Source: Myrica gale (lineage: Eukaryota; Streptophyta; Magnoliopsida; Fagales; Myricaceae). Taken from it: 64,000 nucleotides of DNA. Positions 55,701 through 64,000 of the stretch are shown here, piece after piece. The notes beneath the pieces are model-generated. The model was not told where the DNA came from. It saw only the letters and a list, made by a program, of their open reading frames with translations, and ran no database searches. Made by a program: the position numbers and the translations under genes. Where the stretch lies: NCBI GenBank assembly GCA_963930655.1, contig OZ005608.1, positions 3,906,001 through 3,970,000 on the forward strand, given 5' to 3'. Positions within the stretch are counted from its first letter, which is position 1; each line of letters opens with the position of its first letter.

Positions 55701-57512
55701 CACATAGAATCCATACAGCACAAGGCTCACAAGCATGGCAATTAAAGTTCATGCAAAAAGAATGAGTGAAGCCAATTAGTCATTTTTTTTCCCTAAGGAA
55801 TCCAAACTCGTAAGAATTCATTAGAACTCAGAATCAAGTAGGCAGTAGAGCCATGTAATTGTTTCAAACTTTGTTCATTCAATCCACAAAATGATGCCAA
55901 TCGGGTGCCAAATGATCACTATGTGGGTGCATGCTGAACTTTGATAACAGTTCTTTGACCCCATTCTCATGCAAGTTGAGAAGTACAGAACCCCAATGAT
56001 GAATATGAGAAGAAACAAATTATAGACTCTAGAATAGAAGACGATGAACATGTTAAACGTAAAAGATGCTTCAAATTATTGAAAATAACTTCTCACAAAT
56101 CAGAAATGAGGCATAGATTGACCACCAATAGTCAATCCAGCTAAGTTCTATAGATCTGGAAGGGAATTGTTTTTTACACATTCCATCTTCTTAGCATTAA
56201 CTCCCTTAACCTGTGATTCTAGCGGAATGTGTGAAGAAGAAAAGCTCATGTGGATGGCCATTACAATATAGATGCAATTGGTATTGCTGCTTTCAGTCCA
56301 TGGTTCCATCACTTCAATTCTTACTACAGGATCCTTGGAATATCAGCTTAGTCTATCTTTCACATGTCAGAGAGTACACTACATTGACATCGTAAAATTC
56401 AATGTTGAACTTGAGCTCACGGATTAATCTTAGGTTGCAAAAAAAAGAATGAAGGCTTGAGTTTCACATGTATTTTGTAACAACCCGAGAGCCCTAAATA
56501 TCCAATTGTATTAGCGAACTAACTTGCAAGCCCCGGGGTCCCAACTCTAGAACCCGTCAAATTTAGCAAGTTTTTTTTTTTGTGGTAATTGGAAATTTAG
56601 CAAATTCTTCCAAACACAATAACAACAAATTTCTCGAAGCGTACTTAAATGCGACCTACTATTGACTGCAATCATATTGCAGCCTTTTGCACCATAAGAG
56701 AAATCGGAGTAATTGAAACCGATTTACTTGACTGACCCAATTTATCTGGGAATAAGATAAGCAGCATAAGCTCGAGTTGAGCAAAGTGGACAAAACGAAA
56801 CAAATAACTTCAAAAAGGAGAAAAAAGAAGTGATTACTCGGGTCTTAGAGAACACGGGAGGAATATCAGGATTTTCTTCCAGCAATACTTTGATCCTCCC
56901 CGGAGTCGCAATCACGACATGCGGCCTCGACATCAAGCTCTGCGCTTGATTCAACATGTCCATTCCTCCAACCACCACAACACACCGCAAATGCAAGCAC
57001 GACCCGAGCGCCCTAAACTGCTCCGCCAGCTGGTACGCGAGCTCCCTAGTCGGAGTTACCACAAGCGCGAAAACTCCGAAGGGATCTTTGGCAAGGCGGT
57101 GTAGGATGGGCAAAGCGAAAGCCGCAGTCTTGCCACTCCCCGTCTGCGCAAGGCCGAGCACATCACGACCCGCAAGGATTTTCGGTATGCAGTGAGATTG
57201 CACAGGCGTGGGCTTGCGCATTCCTAGCTCTTTGCAGGTCTGCAACGCCCACTGAGCGAGGCCGAGGTCAGCGAAGGTGGTGGTGGTGCTGCTGCTAGTA
57301 TCGTTGCCTTGGTTCGATCTTTCGAGCTGTTGGGACTTCGCCTCCGGGATTTCGGTGGAGATGGTGGTGGTGCTGATAGTATCGTTGCCAAGGTTCGATC
57401 TTTCGAGTTGTGGGGTATTCGCCTCAGAGGTGGTGGTGGCTGTCGGTCTGGAGCGTCTGCGGCGCTTGGAGAACAGGGGGAAGTCTTCGCTAACCAAAAC
57501 ATCTTCATCCAT
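51722..57512 (-). CDS. RH36: DEAD-box ATP-dependent RNA helicase (RH36/DDX49/Dbp8 type)
   Basis: This family acts in nucleolar processing of 18S pre-rRNA; Arabidopsis RH36 (SLOW WALKER3) is needed for female gametophyte development. Six minus-strand exons: 57512-56838, 55576-55254, 53904-53701, 53615-53534, 52510-52412, 51883-51722; about 514 residues, all phases consistent. Motifs in order: Q motif (TPVQSHCIP), Walker A ([11 protein letters not shown]), [19 protein letters not shown] box ([14 protein letters not shown]), [19 protein letters not shown] and [11 protein letters not shown]. The first 80 residues are Arg-rich, then carry two similar Ser/Thr-rich blocks around QLERSN. The C terminus is Lys-rich ([17 protein letters not shown]), fitting a nucleolar protein. 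Intron 4 contains a long (GA)n tract. Confidence 0.96.
52664..52709. repeat. (GA)n microsatellite
   Basis: A long uninterrupted GA run, preceded by GGA repeats, in intron 4 of the RH36-type gene. On the transcribed strand it reads as a pyrimidine (TC) tract. Confidence 0.95.
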
Positions 57513-58169
57513 TCTGTTCGGATAGACGGAAAGTTCAAAAGCGGTGACAGTAAATTAATTTCGTGGGGAAGTTTTGTTATTGCTAGGAGAGTCGGAGTCG
57601 TCGGTGGCTTCGATAGGGGCGTCTAGATTAGTCGACTGTCGATAAGTCTGCGTTTCTTTTTTAGGGCATTGGGGTAGAGGGTTATCCGTGTATTACCCCC
57701 CCTCTTGTCTTTTGTCTTTTGTTTTTTTGGGATGCATGTGTTAATTACAAAAAAATCCTCTGGAATTATACCAGTATCCCAAAATCCCCCTTAAATTTCA
57801 ACTCATGTCAACCCGCTCCGTCAAACTTACATAAACGTCTCAGTTTCGCTTTTGACTCATTTTAAACGATGTCGTAGAAATTTTTCCGTCAAAATTCATG
57901 TGAGCTCACTCATGTTAAAAGACAAAACTGCCCCATTATTAACTTGACCGCAACGGTCGTACGACTTCGTTAAACAAAGAGCAGCTCCCATGGTTCCTTC
58001 CGGATGTTCCAAAAGCAACAAAGAGAGAAAAAACAGCTCAGAGTTCAAGCTCGATTTTTCCAGTCAATAGACAATCAGAACCCAAGCACACAAGAGATAC
58101 ATAGGCGACCGGAAGAAAAATCTGCCTCCCGACAAGGAGTTTCTAGGAGCAACTATTCGACCTCCCAGC

Positions 58170-58489
58170 TAGGGCTGTCCAAGTTTCGGGCCGGTTCGGT
58201 CCGCCAAACCGGCCATTTTGTAGAGTATATAGACCGGACCGGTCATTTGACCGGTCCGGTCAGGTCCGGCCTTCGGTTTCACCGGTCCGGTCTGGATTGG
58301 TTTGGGTCATGCCATTTTGGGCCAATTTTGAGGTTGGACCGTGCTATTTTGGGCCAATTTTCGGTTTGGAGAGGTATACTCCGGTCTAAGTCCGGTTTTC
58401 CACATGGATAACCCGGGACCGGACCGGAGCATACCGATCTCGGTCCGGTTTATCCAAAACCGATCCAGCCGGTTTGGTGGACAGCCCTA
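58170..58489. mobile_element. hAT-type MITE (320 bp)
   Basis: A 12-bp perfect terminal inverted repeat, TAGGGCTGTCCA, is flanked by 8-bp duplications CTCCCAGC (58162-58169) and CTCTCAGC (58490-58497), differing at one base. The interior is rich in CCGGTCCGG-type motifs, like the 1,056-bp element at 12,933. It is nested inside the larger MULE-like element. Confidence 0.88.
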
Positions 58490-59009
58490 CTCTCAGCATG
58501 ACAGCATAGCCAATACAGATGATACGAAACCTCAATTCCAAAAAGAAGGAAAAATAGACAATGCATATTTTCTAAACAACATGTAATTCCCATGCTGATC
58601 AACCTGGACCAAGGCCAAAAGGCACATTCTTTCAGGAATTTATTTACTGATGTGAACCTCGCCAAGAATGACGAGACCCGACAACTAAAGGGAACCCAAG
58701 ATCGTTCTAGGACAGATCCGAATGGAAACCTCGACCCGTTGTTTATTAGAAACAAGAACCTCGGTATAAGGAAGACGCCAGAAACGGTGGTGGAATTCTG
58801 TTTGATAAGTCGGGTTGAACGCCACGGGAAATCCCGATAAGTTCGAATAATTCTTCAAAGAACCAAAAAGAATCACAAGACCTCTCAAATAATATTAATC
58901 TCAAAGTTGTTTTCTACATGCCCAAAGGCCTTTAAATATACTTGGAACATCCCTCCAAGAATAGGATTCTAATTAAAATAGGAAACTAATTCAAATTTGA
59001 AAGAAATTA

Positions 59010-59227
59010 AATGCTCCTAAAAATCCGGCTAAGGAAAACGGATAAACCAACATTTGAAAAGTGATTCAAATGCAAATTCAAACATTCCTAAAAATCCGGT
59101 TAAGGAAAAGGGATAAACTGGCATTTGATTTGAATTCAAATTCAAATAAAATATTCCTAAAAATTAGGAAAAAAGATAAGCTAGCATTTTGAATTAAAAT
59201 CAAATATTCCTAAAAAATTAGGAAATG
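59010..59227. repeat. Imperfect tandem repeats, units of 50-78 bp
   Basis: The start motif TTCCTAAAAAT recurs four times (near 59,014, 59,089, 59,151 and 59,207). It is usually followed by a 'ggataaac' or 'agataagc' block and 'gcatttga'. Unit length shrinks along the array. It lies inside the MULE-like element and may derive from an LTR-type sequence. Confidence 0.7.
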
Positions 59228-59835
59228 ATCAAAAGACCATGAAAGGAAAGGATTTGGCCCTTAGAATAGCCATGCAATCTGATTCTTCTAGAATATACCC
59301 AAAAATAACTCTTGACCGGATCATTCTAGAACGTGGATCATCTTTAATAGGCCTCCATTACTTTGCTTGAGCTCATATCTCTTGAATGAGTTCGTCGAGT
59401 CCATTCTTGAACTTCTTGTCTCATTCTCTCGTAACCGGCCCCACAGAAACTTGAACTAGCTCCTTTGAAGCCTTGCTCAGATTCACATCATTTACCTTGG
59501 TTTGTAACAACTGGTATGAAATACGAGATTCAGTTCAAGTACAGAGACAGGTGCGCTGGCTTAAGGTCATTATCAAACCGAATGCAAATATATATCCAAC
59601 ATCCAATCCGTGAGGAACATAGACCAGGTGGGTCTTTGTACGTCACCGAGCACTAACTCCATATAAGAACCAAAAGATAATGACATTAACTTTATCGCAA
59701 GATCCAACTAGACCCATTAAACGTCTAAGTCGTTGGGCAGGAATTTCTTCAGAGGAGTGCAGCTAGAAGTAGATCATTATTCATGTGTTGTGGATCTTCT
59801 TGCTATCTTCTTCGAGGCTTCACGGGAGTGTTTGG

Positions 59836-60138
59836 ATTGGCATTCAGGCAGCCTTATTGGAACGAGACAATGCCAGTGCCACTCTTCAATACAGGGAAAA
59901 CTCCTTGACAAGTGGTACTTTGTCCTCATGCCCACCAGGATGCCAAATCTCACGTGGGGCGAAGCACATGCTGCACATGCACCACCCACAGCAGCACATG
60001 CATAATTTACCCCACATGGGTGAGGCTTCTTACATTGCAAGGGAAATGCACACAAATGAGGCCCTTGGAATATCACAGGTTGCTTCTGAGGTTGCAAAGT
60101 CACGACGGGCTAAACGAACGAAAGAGACCTGGGGTTGA
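59836..60138 (+). pseudogene. BASIC PENTACYSTEINE (BPC4/6-like) gene fragment
   Basis: An open frame shows the N-terminal half of a GAGA-binding BBR/BPC protein: AALLERDNASATLQYREN, SSCPPGCQISRGAKHM, HHPQQHMHNLPHMGEASY, REMHTNEALG and SEVAKSRRAKRTKE. Similarity stops at about 60,123 and the frame ends at TGA 60136-60138. The zinc-finger-like pentacysteine DNA-binding domain is absent, as is most of the N-terminal coiled coil. BPC proteins normally have about 300 residues. The fragment sits between MULE-like inverted ends, so it was most likely captured from a functional BPC gene elsewhere. The frame from 59,785 stays open for 117 codons; whether it is expressed is unknown. Confidence 0.85.
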
Positions 60139-60604
60139 GGTGATGATCTGAACAGGTGCATATCTTACGAATATCTTTCCTTTCTGCCGTGGGTTAAAGA
60201 GAGGATTTCGTAATTGGCGCAACAAACCGAGCTATACTGCTTGCAACTTACTCTCTGCTTGCACAGGTAATTTGCAGCTCGATCTATTCACAATGTTCTC
60301 CAAATAAGACAGAGGAAGACATACTGCAATACGCACCGTCTAGTCTTGTTCCTTTCTTTTACTGTCAACGCATAAGTGGGTTTATGAGGCAGTTTTGTGT
60401 TTTAACATGAGTGAACTCACGTGAATTTCACGTGTGACAGTACGACATTGTTTAAAATGAGTCAAAAATGAAACTGAGACGTTTACCTAAATTTGAGGGG
60501 GCGGATTGACACGAGTTGAAGTTTAGGGAGTATTTTGGGATACGTGGTATAGTTCGAGGGATTTTTTTTGTAATTAACCCTTGAAGTATTAAAAAAAATT
60601 GGGT

Positions 60605-60830
60605 TTACTGGAAGGAGGCTATGTTTGTTAAACAAAATTTTACACTCCCTAAAATTTTAACACAATAAAAAATTATAATATAATCTCTCTTTCCCCATCA
60701 CATCATTACTTTTTATTATAATAAATATTAAAATCATCTCTCTCTTCACTTTTTCATCAAATCTAATACTCTAAAATTTTAACCTCCTCAAAATTTTTAC
60801 ACTCAAACACAAGTTACATATATACTCAAT
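60605..60830. repeat. AT-rich MITE-like repeat (Tourist-like family, inverted)
   Basis: The segment runs from 'ggctatgtttgttaaac' to 'cactcaaacacaagtta', an imperfect inverted pair. Its core ('atctctctcttcactttttcatcaaat') is the reverse complement of the motif order in the 29,624-29,820 element. The duplication was not resolved. The rest of 60,830-61,370 is AT-rich with nothing recognised. Confidence 0.55.
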
Positions 60831-61432
60831 TACAAGATTTATGATGTTTTAAATTTTATATAAATAATATTAAATAGTATAAAATTAATTTATTATATTT
60901 TTTCACTAAATTACACCATATAATTTTAATAAAAAATTACAGAATATCTTAATTTACGGAAGTGATATTATTAGATATGATCTAGCAGATAAACTCAATT
61001 ATAAAACTTATATTGTCCTAAACTTAATATAAATAACATTAAATAATATATAGTCAATCTGTTGTGTTTTTAACTCTTCAATTTACACCATATAATTTTG
61101 ATAAAAAACTGACTAGTATCGTATTCTGCGGAAGTGATATTGTCTAACAAAGAATAGATTACAGACGTTATGAATTTTATTGAGGAGAATTTAGAGTCCA
61201 ACATGAAGTAAATAAAACCAAATCCGCCCGAATAAGTAAATTTTTTATGTTTTATGTTCATTACTATTATCTTAGGTCATAATCAATTTGTGGAAGATAT
61301 ATATATTGGTTTTTATGTATACGTTCATAGCTTTTTTATACATGAAGATTATCCACGACTTTCTAACGTTTTTTTTTTTTTGGAAAATCAGATGATCCCT
61401 GTCCCTGTTGTTGTCTAATGGAGGCGGGCGAC

Positions 61433-61563
61433 GCTTTGCTGCAGTTGTGAGGGGCGGGCGTGTTCATGCCCGAACAGTATTGTACTGTTCGGACATGAAC
61501 AGTACAGGGGCGGGACCCACTCCTGCCCCTCACAACTGCAGCGAACAGTATTGTACTGTTCGG
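61433..61563. repeat. GC-rich nested palindromes and direct repeats
   Basis: An 18-bp perfect inverted pair (61438-61455 and 61525-61542) encloses a hairpin at 61461-61501 with 19-bp arms and one mismatch. A 22-bp motif with CGAACAGTA and TACTGTTCG as 9-bp arms occurs twice, at 61471-61492 and 61542-61563. The GC-rich block stands out from AT-rich flanks. It is probably the core or end of a transposon of unknown type. Confidence 0.9.
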
Positions 61564-61673
61564 GCAGACCCTCGCCCGATAATGGATACGATCTCCATAT
61601 GATATTTTATTATTTATTTTCTCTGCGGTAGAAGAGCAGATTTTGCTTTGACGTACCATACAATTCCTTCCAG

Positions 61674-61681
61674 TGACGTCA
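61674..61681. promoter_or_regulatory. TGACGTCA bZIP-type site upstream of SDR gene
   Basis: A perfect 8-bp palindrome TGACGTCA lies about 160 bases before the start codon of the dienoyl-CoA reductase gene. Such sites bind plant bZIP/TGA factors. A single short match can occur by chance, so its role is unproven. Confidence 0.4.
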
Positions 61682-61833
61682 GTAGGCTCGCCTCGTCTGC
61701 ATCTCCTTCGCACACTGCCGTGTCCAAGCTTCTCGGTCCTCATTCTCTCTCAACGCCTTGTACCGTTGTACGACACTCGGATTGCACCAGAACTGTGTGA
61801 GGCACAGGGGCAAGTTGAGACAGAGAGAGAGAG

Positions 61834-64000
61834 ATGGAGTCACCGTTTAAGGCAGAGATTCTGAAAGGGAAGGTGGCTTTAATCACTGGAGGTGGCTCCG
61901 GAATTGGGTTCGAGATTTCAACGCAGTTTGGAAAGCATGGAGCTTCGATTGCCATCATGGGTCGACGCAAGCAAGTCCTCGACTCTGCTGTCTCCGCCCT
62001 CCATTCTCTTGGAATACCGGTACTCTTTGTTTTCTCCTTTTTCTCCATTTGTGTTATATCACTTCCATTTCCCAAGGGAAGTTCCTTTTCCATCTGGGTT
62101 CTTTTTTTCCTTCTCATCTTCTCACGGGTTTGTTTTGCTGTTGAGAAAATCGATCAAATGATAACAAAGAGTAGTTCGTGACGTTTGACCCACTATTGCG
62201 AATGAATTCGGGCTCATTGAGCCTGTTTCCTCTCGTCCTTTATTGTTTCGTTTATAAATTAGGATTTTTCTGGCGGATGAGAAACGTGAGGAAAGGAAAA
62301 GGTGATGAATTTGTGTCGGTACATATGCCCATCTCGGTTAAGATTATTGAGTTTCTGGTTTTCTTTGATACGTTGAGGTCCCAAGTTCATGTTGCGTCTA
62401 TTTTGCTGCATTCATTATGTTACTTGGCTTATAGGCACCTCTCGGGGTTGCTTGGTACGGATCGTAAGCATGGTGAAATTTTTCCTATTTCAGCTGAATT
62501 GAAGTCCTTAATTTTTATGTTCCGATTCACCAAAACCACCGAGCACCTCCTCTTTAACTACGGTGTGGGATGAACAAGGATGGGGTTGTCCTTCAGAGAA
62601 AAAACGAATTTCATGATATAAATGCTCGTTTACGTGCAATGGTAGAATCCTCATTGTCACTTGACAAAATAAAATGTATGATTTTATCGTTGTACTTTGT
62701 CGGTTTTTCTGCTGTGATTAGAGGACTATTAGCTAAGGTCCCATCAGAGTTTCACGAGAACACAAATGTACAGTTCTCTGAACCTCCGAAGACTCAATAG
62801 TCCTTTTGACAGCTTGGAGACTCAATAGTCCTTTTGACAGCTTAACTGATCTGGTTGGCTCCATTTATTTATTTTTTTCAAGCTATGTGTGGGACTTAGT
62901 TCATGCAATTTTTTACAGGCAGACTTTTTAATGTTTTTATTGATCACCCCCAAGAGTCTTATACATTTTGATGTTTTTTGGAGGCTGTTGGCTTTGAAGG
63001 GGATGTTCGCAAGCAGGAAGATGCAAAAAAAGTTGTGGAATCAACCTTCAAGCATTTTGGCAGTCTTGACATTCTTGTGAATGCTGCAGCTGGAAATTTT
63101 CTTGTGTCGGCAGAGGATTTGTCTCCAAATGGATTTCGAACAGGTTGTCTGTTGTAACTCAGAATGAATGGGTGTATGAGTGGACTATTTTTGTGACTTG
63201 CTTAAAAACATGCCTTAAAGGCTATTGTTCATGCTAGAGGGGTCTCTTTTATTTATTCTTTTTCTTTTTTGGAATATTTGTGGGTACTGACATCATAATT
63301 GATTTTCCTTGGGAGTTATTGAGGTAAGTTTTCTCTATTTGGCTTGAAATTGAGGGTTCTAGAGAACATACAGATATTGAAAAGAAAAATGGCAAAAGAA
63401 CTAAGTAAGCACTTAATGGGAATATTATGAAATTTGCATTTCATGGAGATGCCCTGAAATCTGGCAACATTTTGAAATCTTCAGAGTACATATAAGATGA
63501 TTTCATTCTTTTGGGGGAAGAAAAAGATAAAAAAGCGTGAATAGCAGATGAAGAAATGTATTCTGTTATTATATCCTCACTGAAATTGCAATTGCTCGAC
63601 TAACATGTAGTGAGTCTCTCTAATTGTTTGATAGTTGAGAAGATTGATTTTTTTTACATAGTAATTAAACCTTTAAACATGCTTCTCCAGATGTGCTCTT
63701 TTGCGGGGTTTGAATAAATGTGTGACTGGTTTTAACCATTTCCTACAGTTTTGGATATTGATGCTGTTGGAACATTTACAATGTGCCATGAAGCACGTGA
63801 GTATCTCAAGAAAGATGGACCAGGAAGGAGGTCATCCGGGGGTGGGATAATTTTGAACATTAGTGCGACTTTGCATTACACTGCCTCTTGGTATCAAATC
63901 CATGTATCTGCAGCCAAGGTTCGGAGCATTGTCTTCTAGATATTACTAACATCTGACTCTGGTGTTTAAATTCTTCACAACATTTCCTTTCCAACAGGCA
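61834..64000 (+). CDS. SDRB: Peroxisomal 2,4-dienoyl-CoA reductase-type SDR, 5' part
   Basis: A short-chain dehydrogenase/reductase matching plant SDRB, an NADPH-dependent 2,4-dienoyl-CoA reductase used in peroxisomal beta-oxidation of unsaturated fatty acids. Exons: 61834-62019, 62984-63143, 63749-63918, and the first bases of the next at 63998. All phases agree. Visible motifs are the Rossmann glycine motif ITGGGSGIG (about residues 17-25), MGRRKQVLD (NADP-type basic residues), GDVRKQEDA, LVNAAAGNFL (NAAAG variant of NNAAG), DIDAVGTF, LNISATLHYTASWYQIHVSAAK with the catalytic Tyr and Lys (YxxxxSAAK-like arrangement). The C-terminal half, including the expected SKL-type peroxisome signal, lies beyond the window. 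The acceptor at 63996-63997 followed by GCA fits the family's next residue, Ala. Confidence 0.94.

Larger units (their letters stand above)
57738..60580. mobile_element. Pack-MULE-like element carrying a BPC gene fragment
   Basis: Inverted repeats of about 190 bp lie at 57738-57934 and 60391-60580, roughly 80% identical by eye. The ends read GTGTTAATTACAAAAAAATC on the left and, in reverse complement, GGGTTAATTACAAAAAAAATC (last base omitted) on the right. Shared inner blocks include 'acgtctcagttt', 'ttgactcattttaaac' and 'cactcatgttaaaa'. Long inverted ends around captured host sequence are the mark of Pack-MULEs. The candidate 9-bp flanks match at only 5 of 9 positions, so the duplication is decayed or the two ends are independent insertions. 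Inside are a small hAT element, a tandem-repeat block and a BPC fragment. No transposase was seen. Confidence 0.65.

Noticed and set aside
57224..57538. Frames on both strands over the RH36 first exon
   Set aside because: They are shadows of the Ser/Thr-rich N-terminal coding sequence of the helicase.

Overview
The window is nuclear DNA of a flowering plant, probably a woody core eudicot. The reasons are compact exons with GT-AG introns, AT-rich introns and intergenic DNA, plant-only families (patellin, a plant PB1-RAF kinase, a plant-type bHLH, SKP1-like, NF-YC), a plant 5S rRNA sequence and many small plant transposons. The species cannot be fixed from sequence alone. Exon boundaries were worked out by hand from splice sites, reading phase and family similarity.

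Layout, left to right. 1-1466 (+): last two recognisable exons of a HemK/PrmC-type glutamine methyltransferase. 2913-14599 (+): thiosulfate/3-mercaptopyruvate sulfurtransferase (STR1 type), 12 exons, with a complete 5S rRNA copy in intron 6 and a 1,056-bp hAT-type element in intron 10. 15564-17327 (-): bHLH transcription factor of the bHLH52/53 type. 19411-22491 (+): patellin (SEC14-GOLD). 23420-27042 (+): plastid-type MnmM/YtqB-family methyltransferase. 27845-27916 (-): tRNA-Arg(CCG). 28-31.5 kb: repeat-rich spacer. 33447-41370 (+): PB1-domain RAF-like kinase, with a one-base reading-frame break at about 34,824. 47102-47899 (+): NF-YC, with a long 5'-UTR intron. 49667-50230 (-): SKP1-like protein. 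51722-57512 (-): DEAD-box helicase of the RH36/DDX49 type, six exons. 57738-60580: a MULE-like element with inverted ends of about 190 bp, enclosing a captured piece of a BASIC PENTACYSTEINE (BPC) gene. 61834 to the end (+): peroxisomal 2,4-dienoyl-CoA reductase-type SDR, continuing past the window.

The genes do not form a pathway or cluster; they are ordinary single plant genes. The unusual content is in the mobile and repeated DNA: the Pack-MULE-like element with its BPC fragment, two hAT-type elements sharing a TIR consensus, three retroposons with clear target-site duplications, two fold-back elements, a Tourist-like MITE family, a 5S rRNA insertion, and a perfect 25-bp intronic hairpin. 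I found no convincing new multi-gene system. The best leads are the BPC-carrying element, the frame break in the RAF-like kinase and the intronic hairpin.
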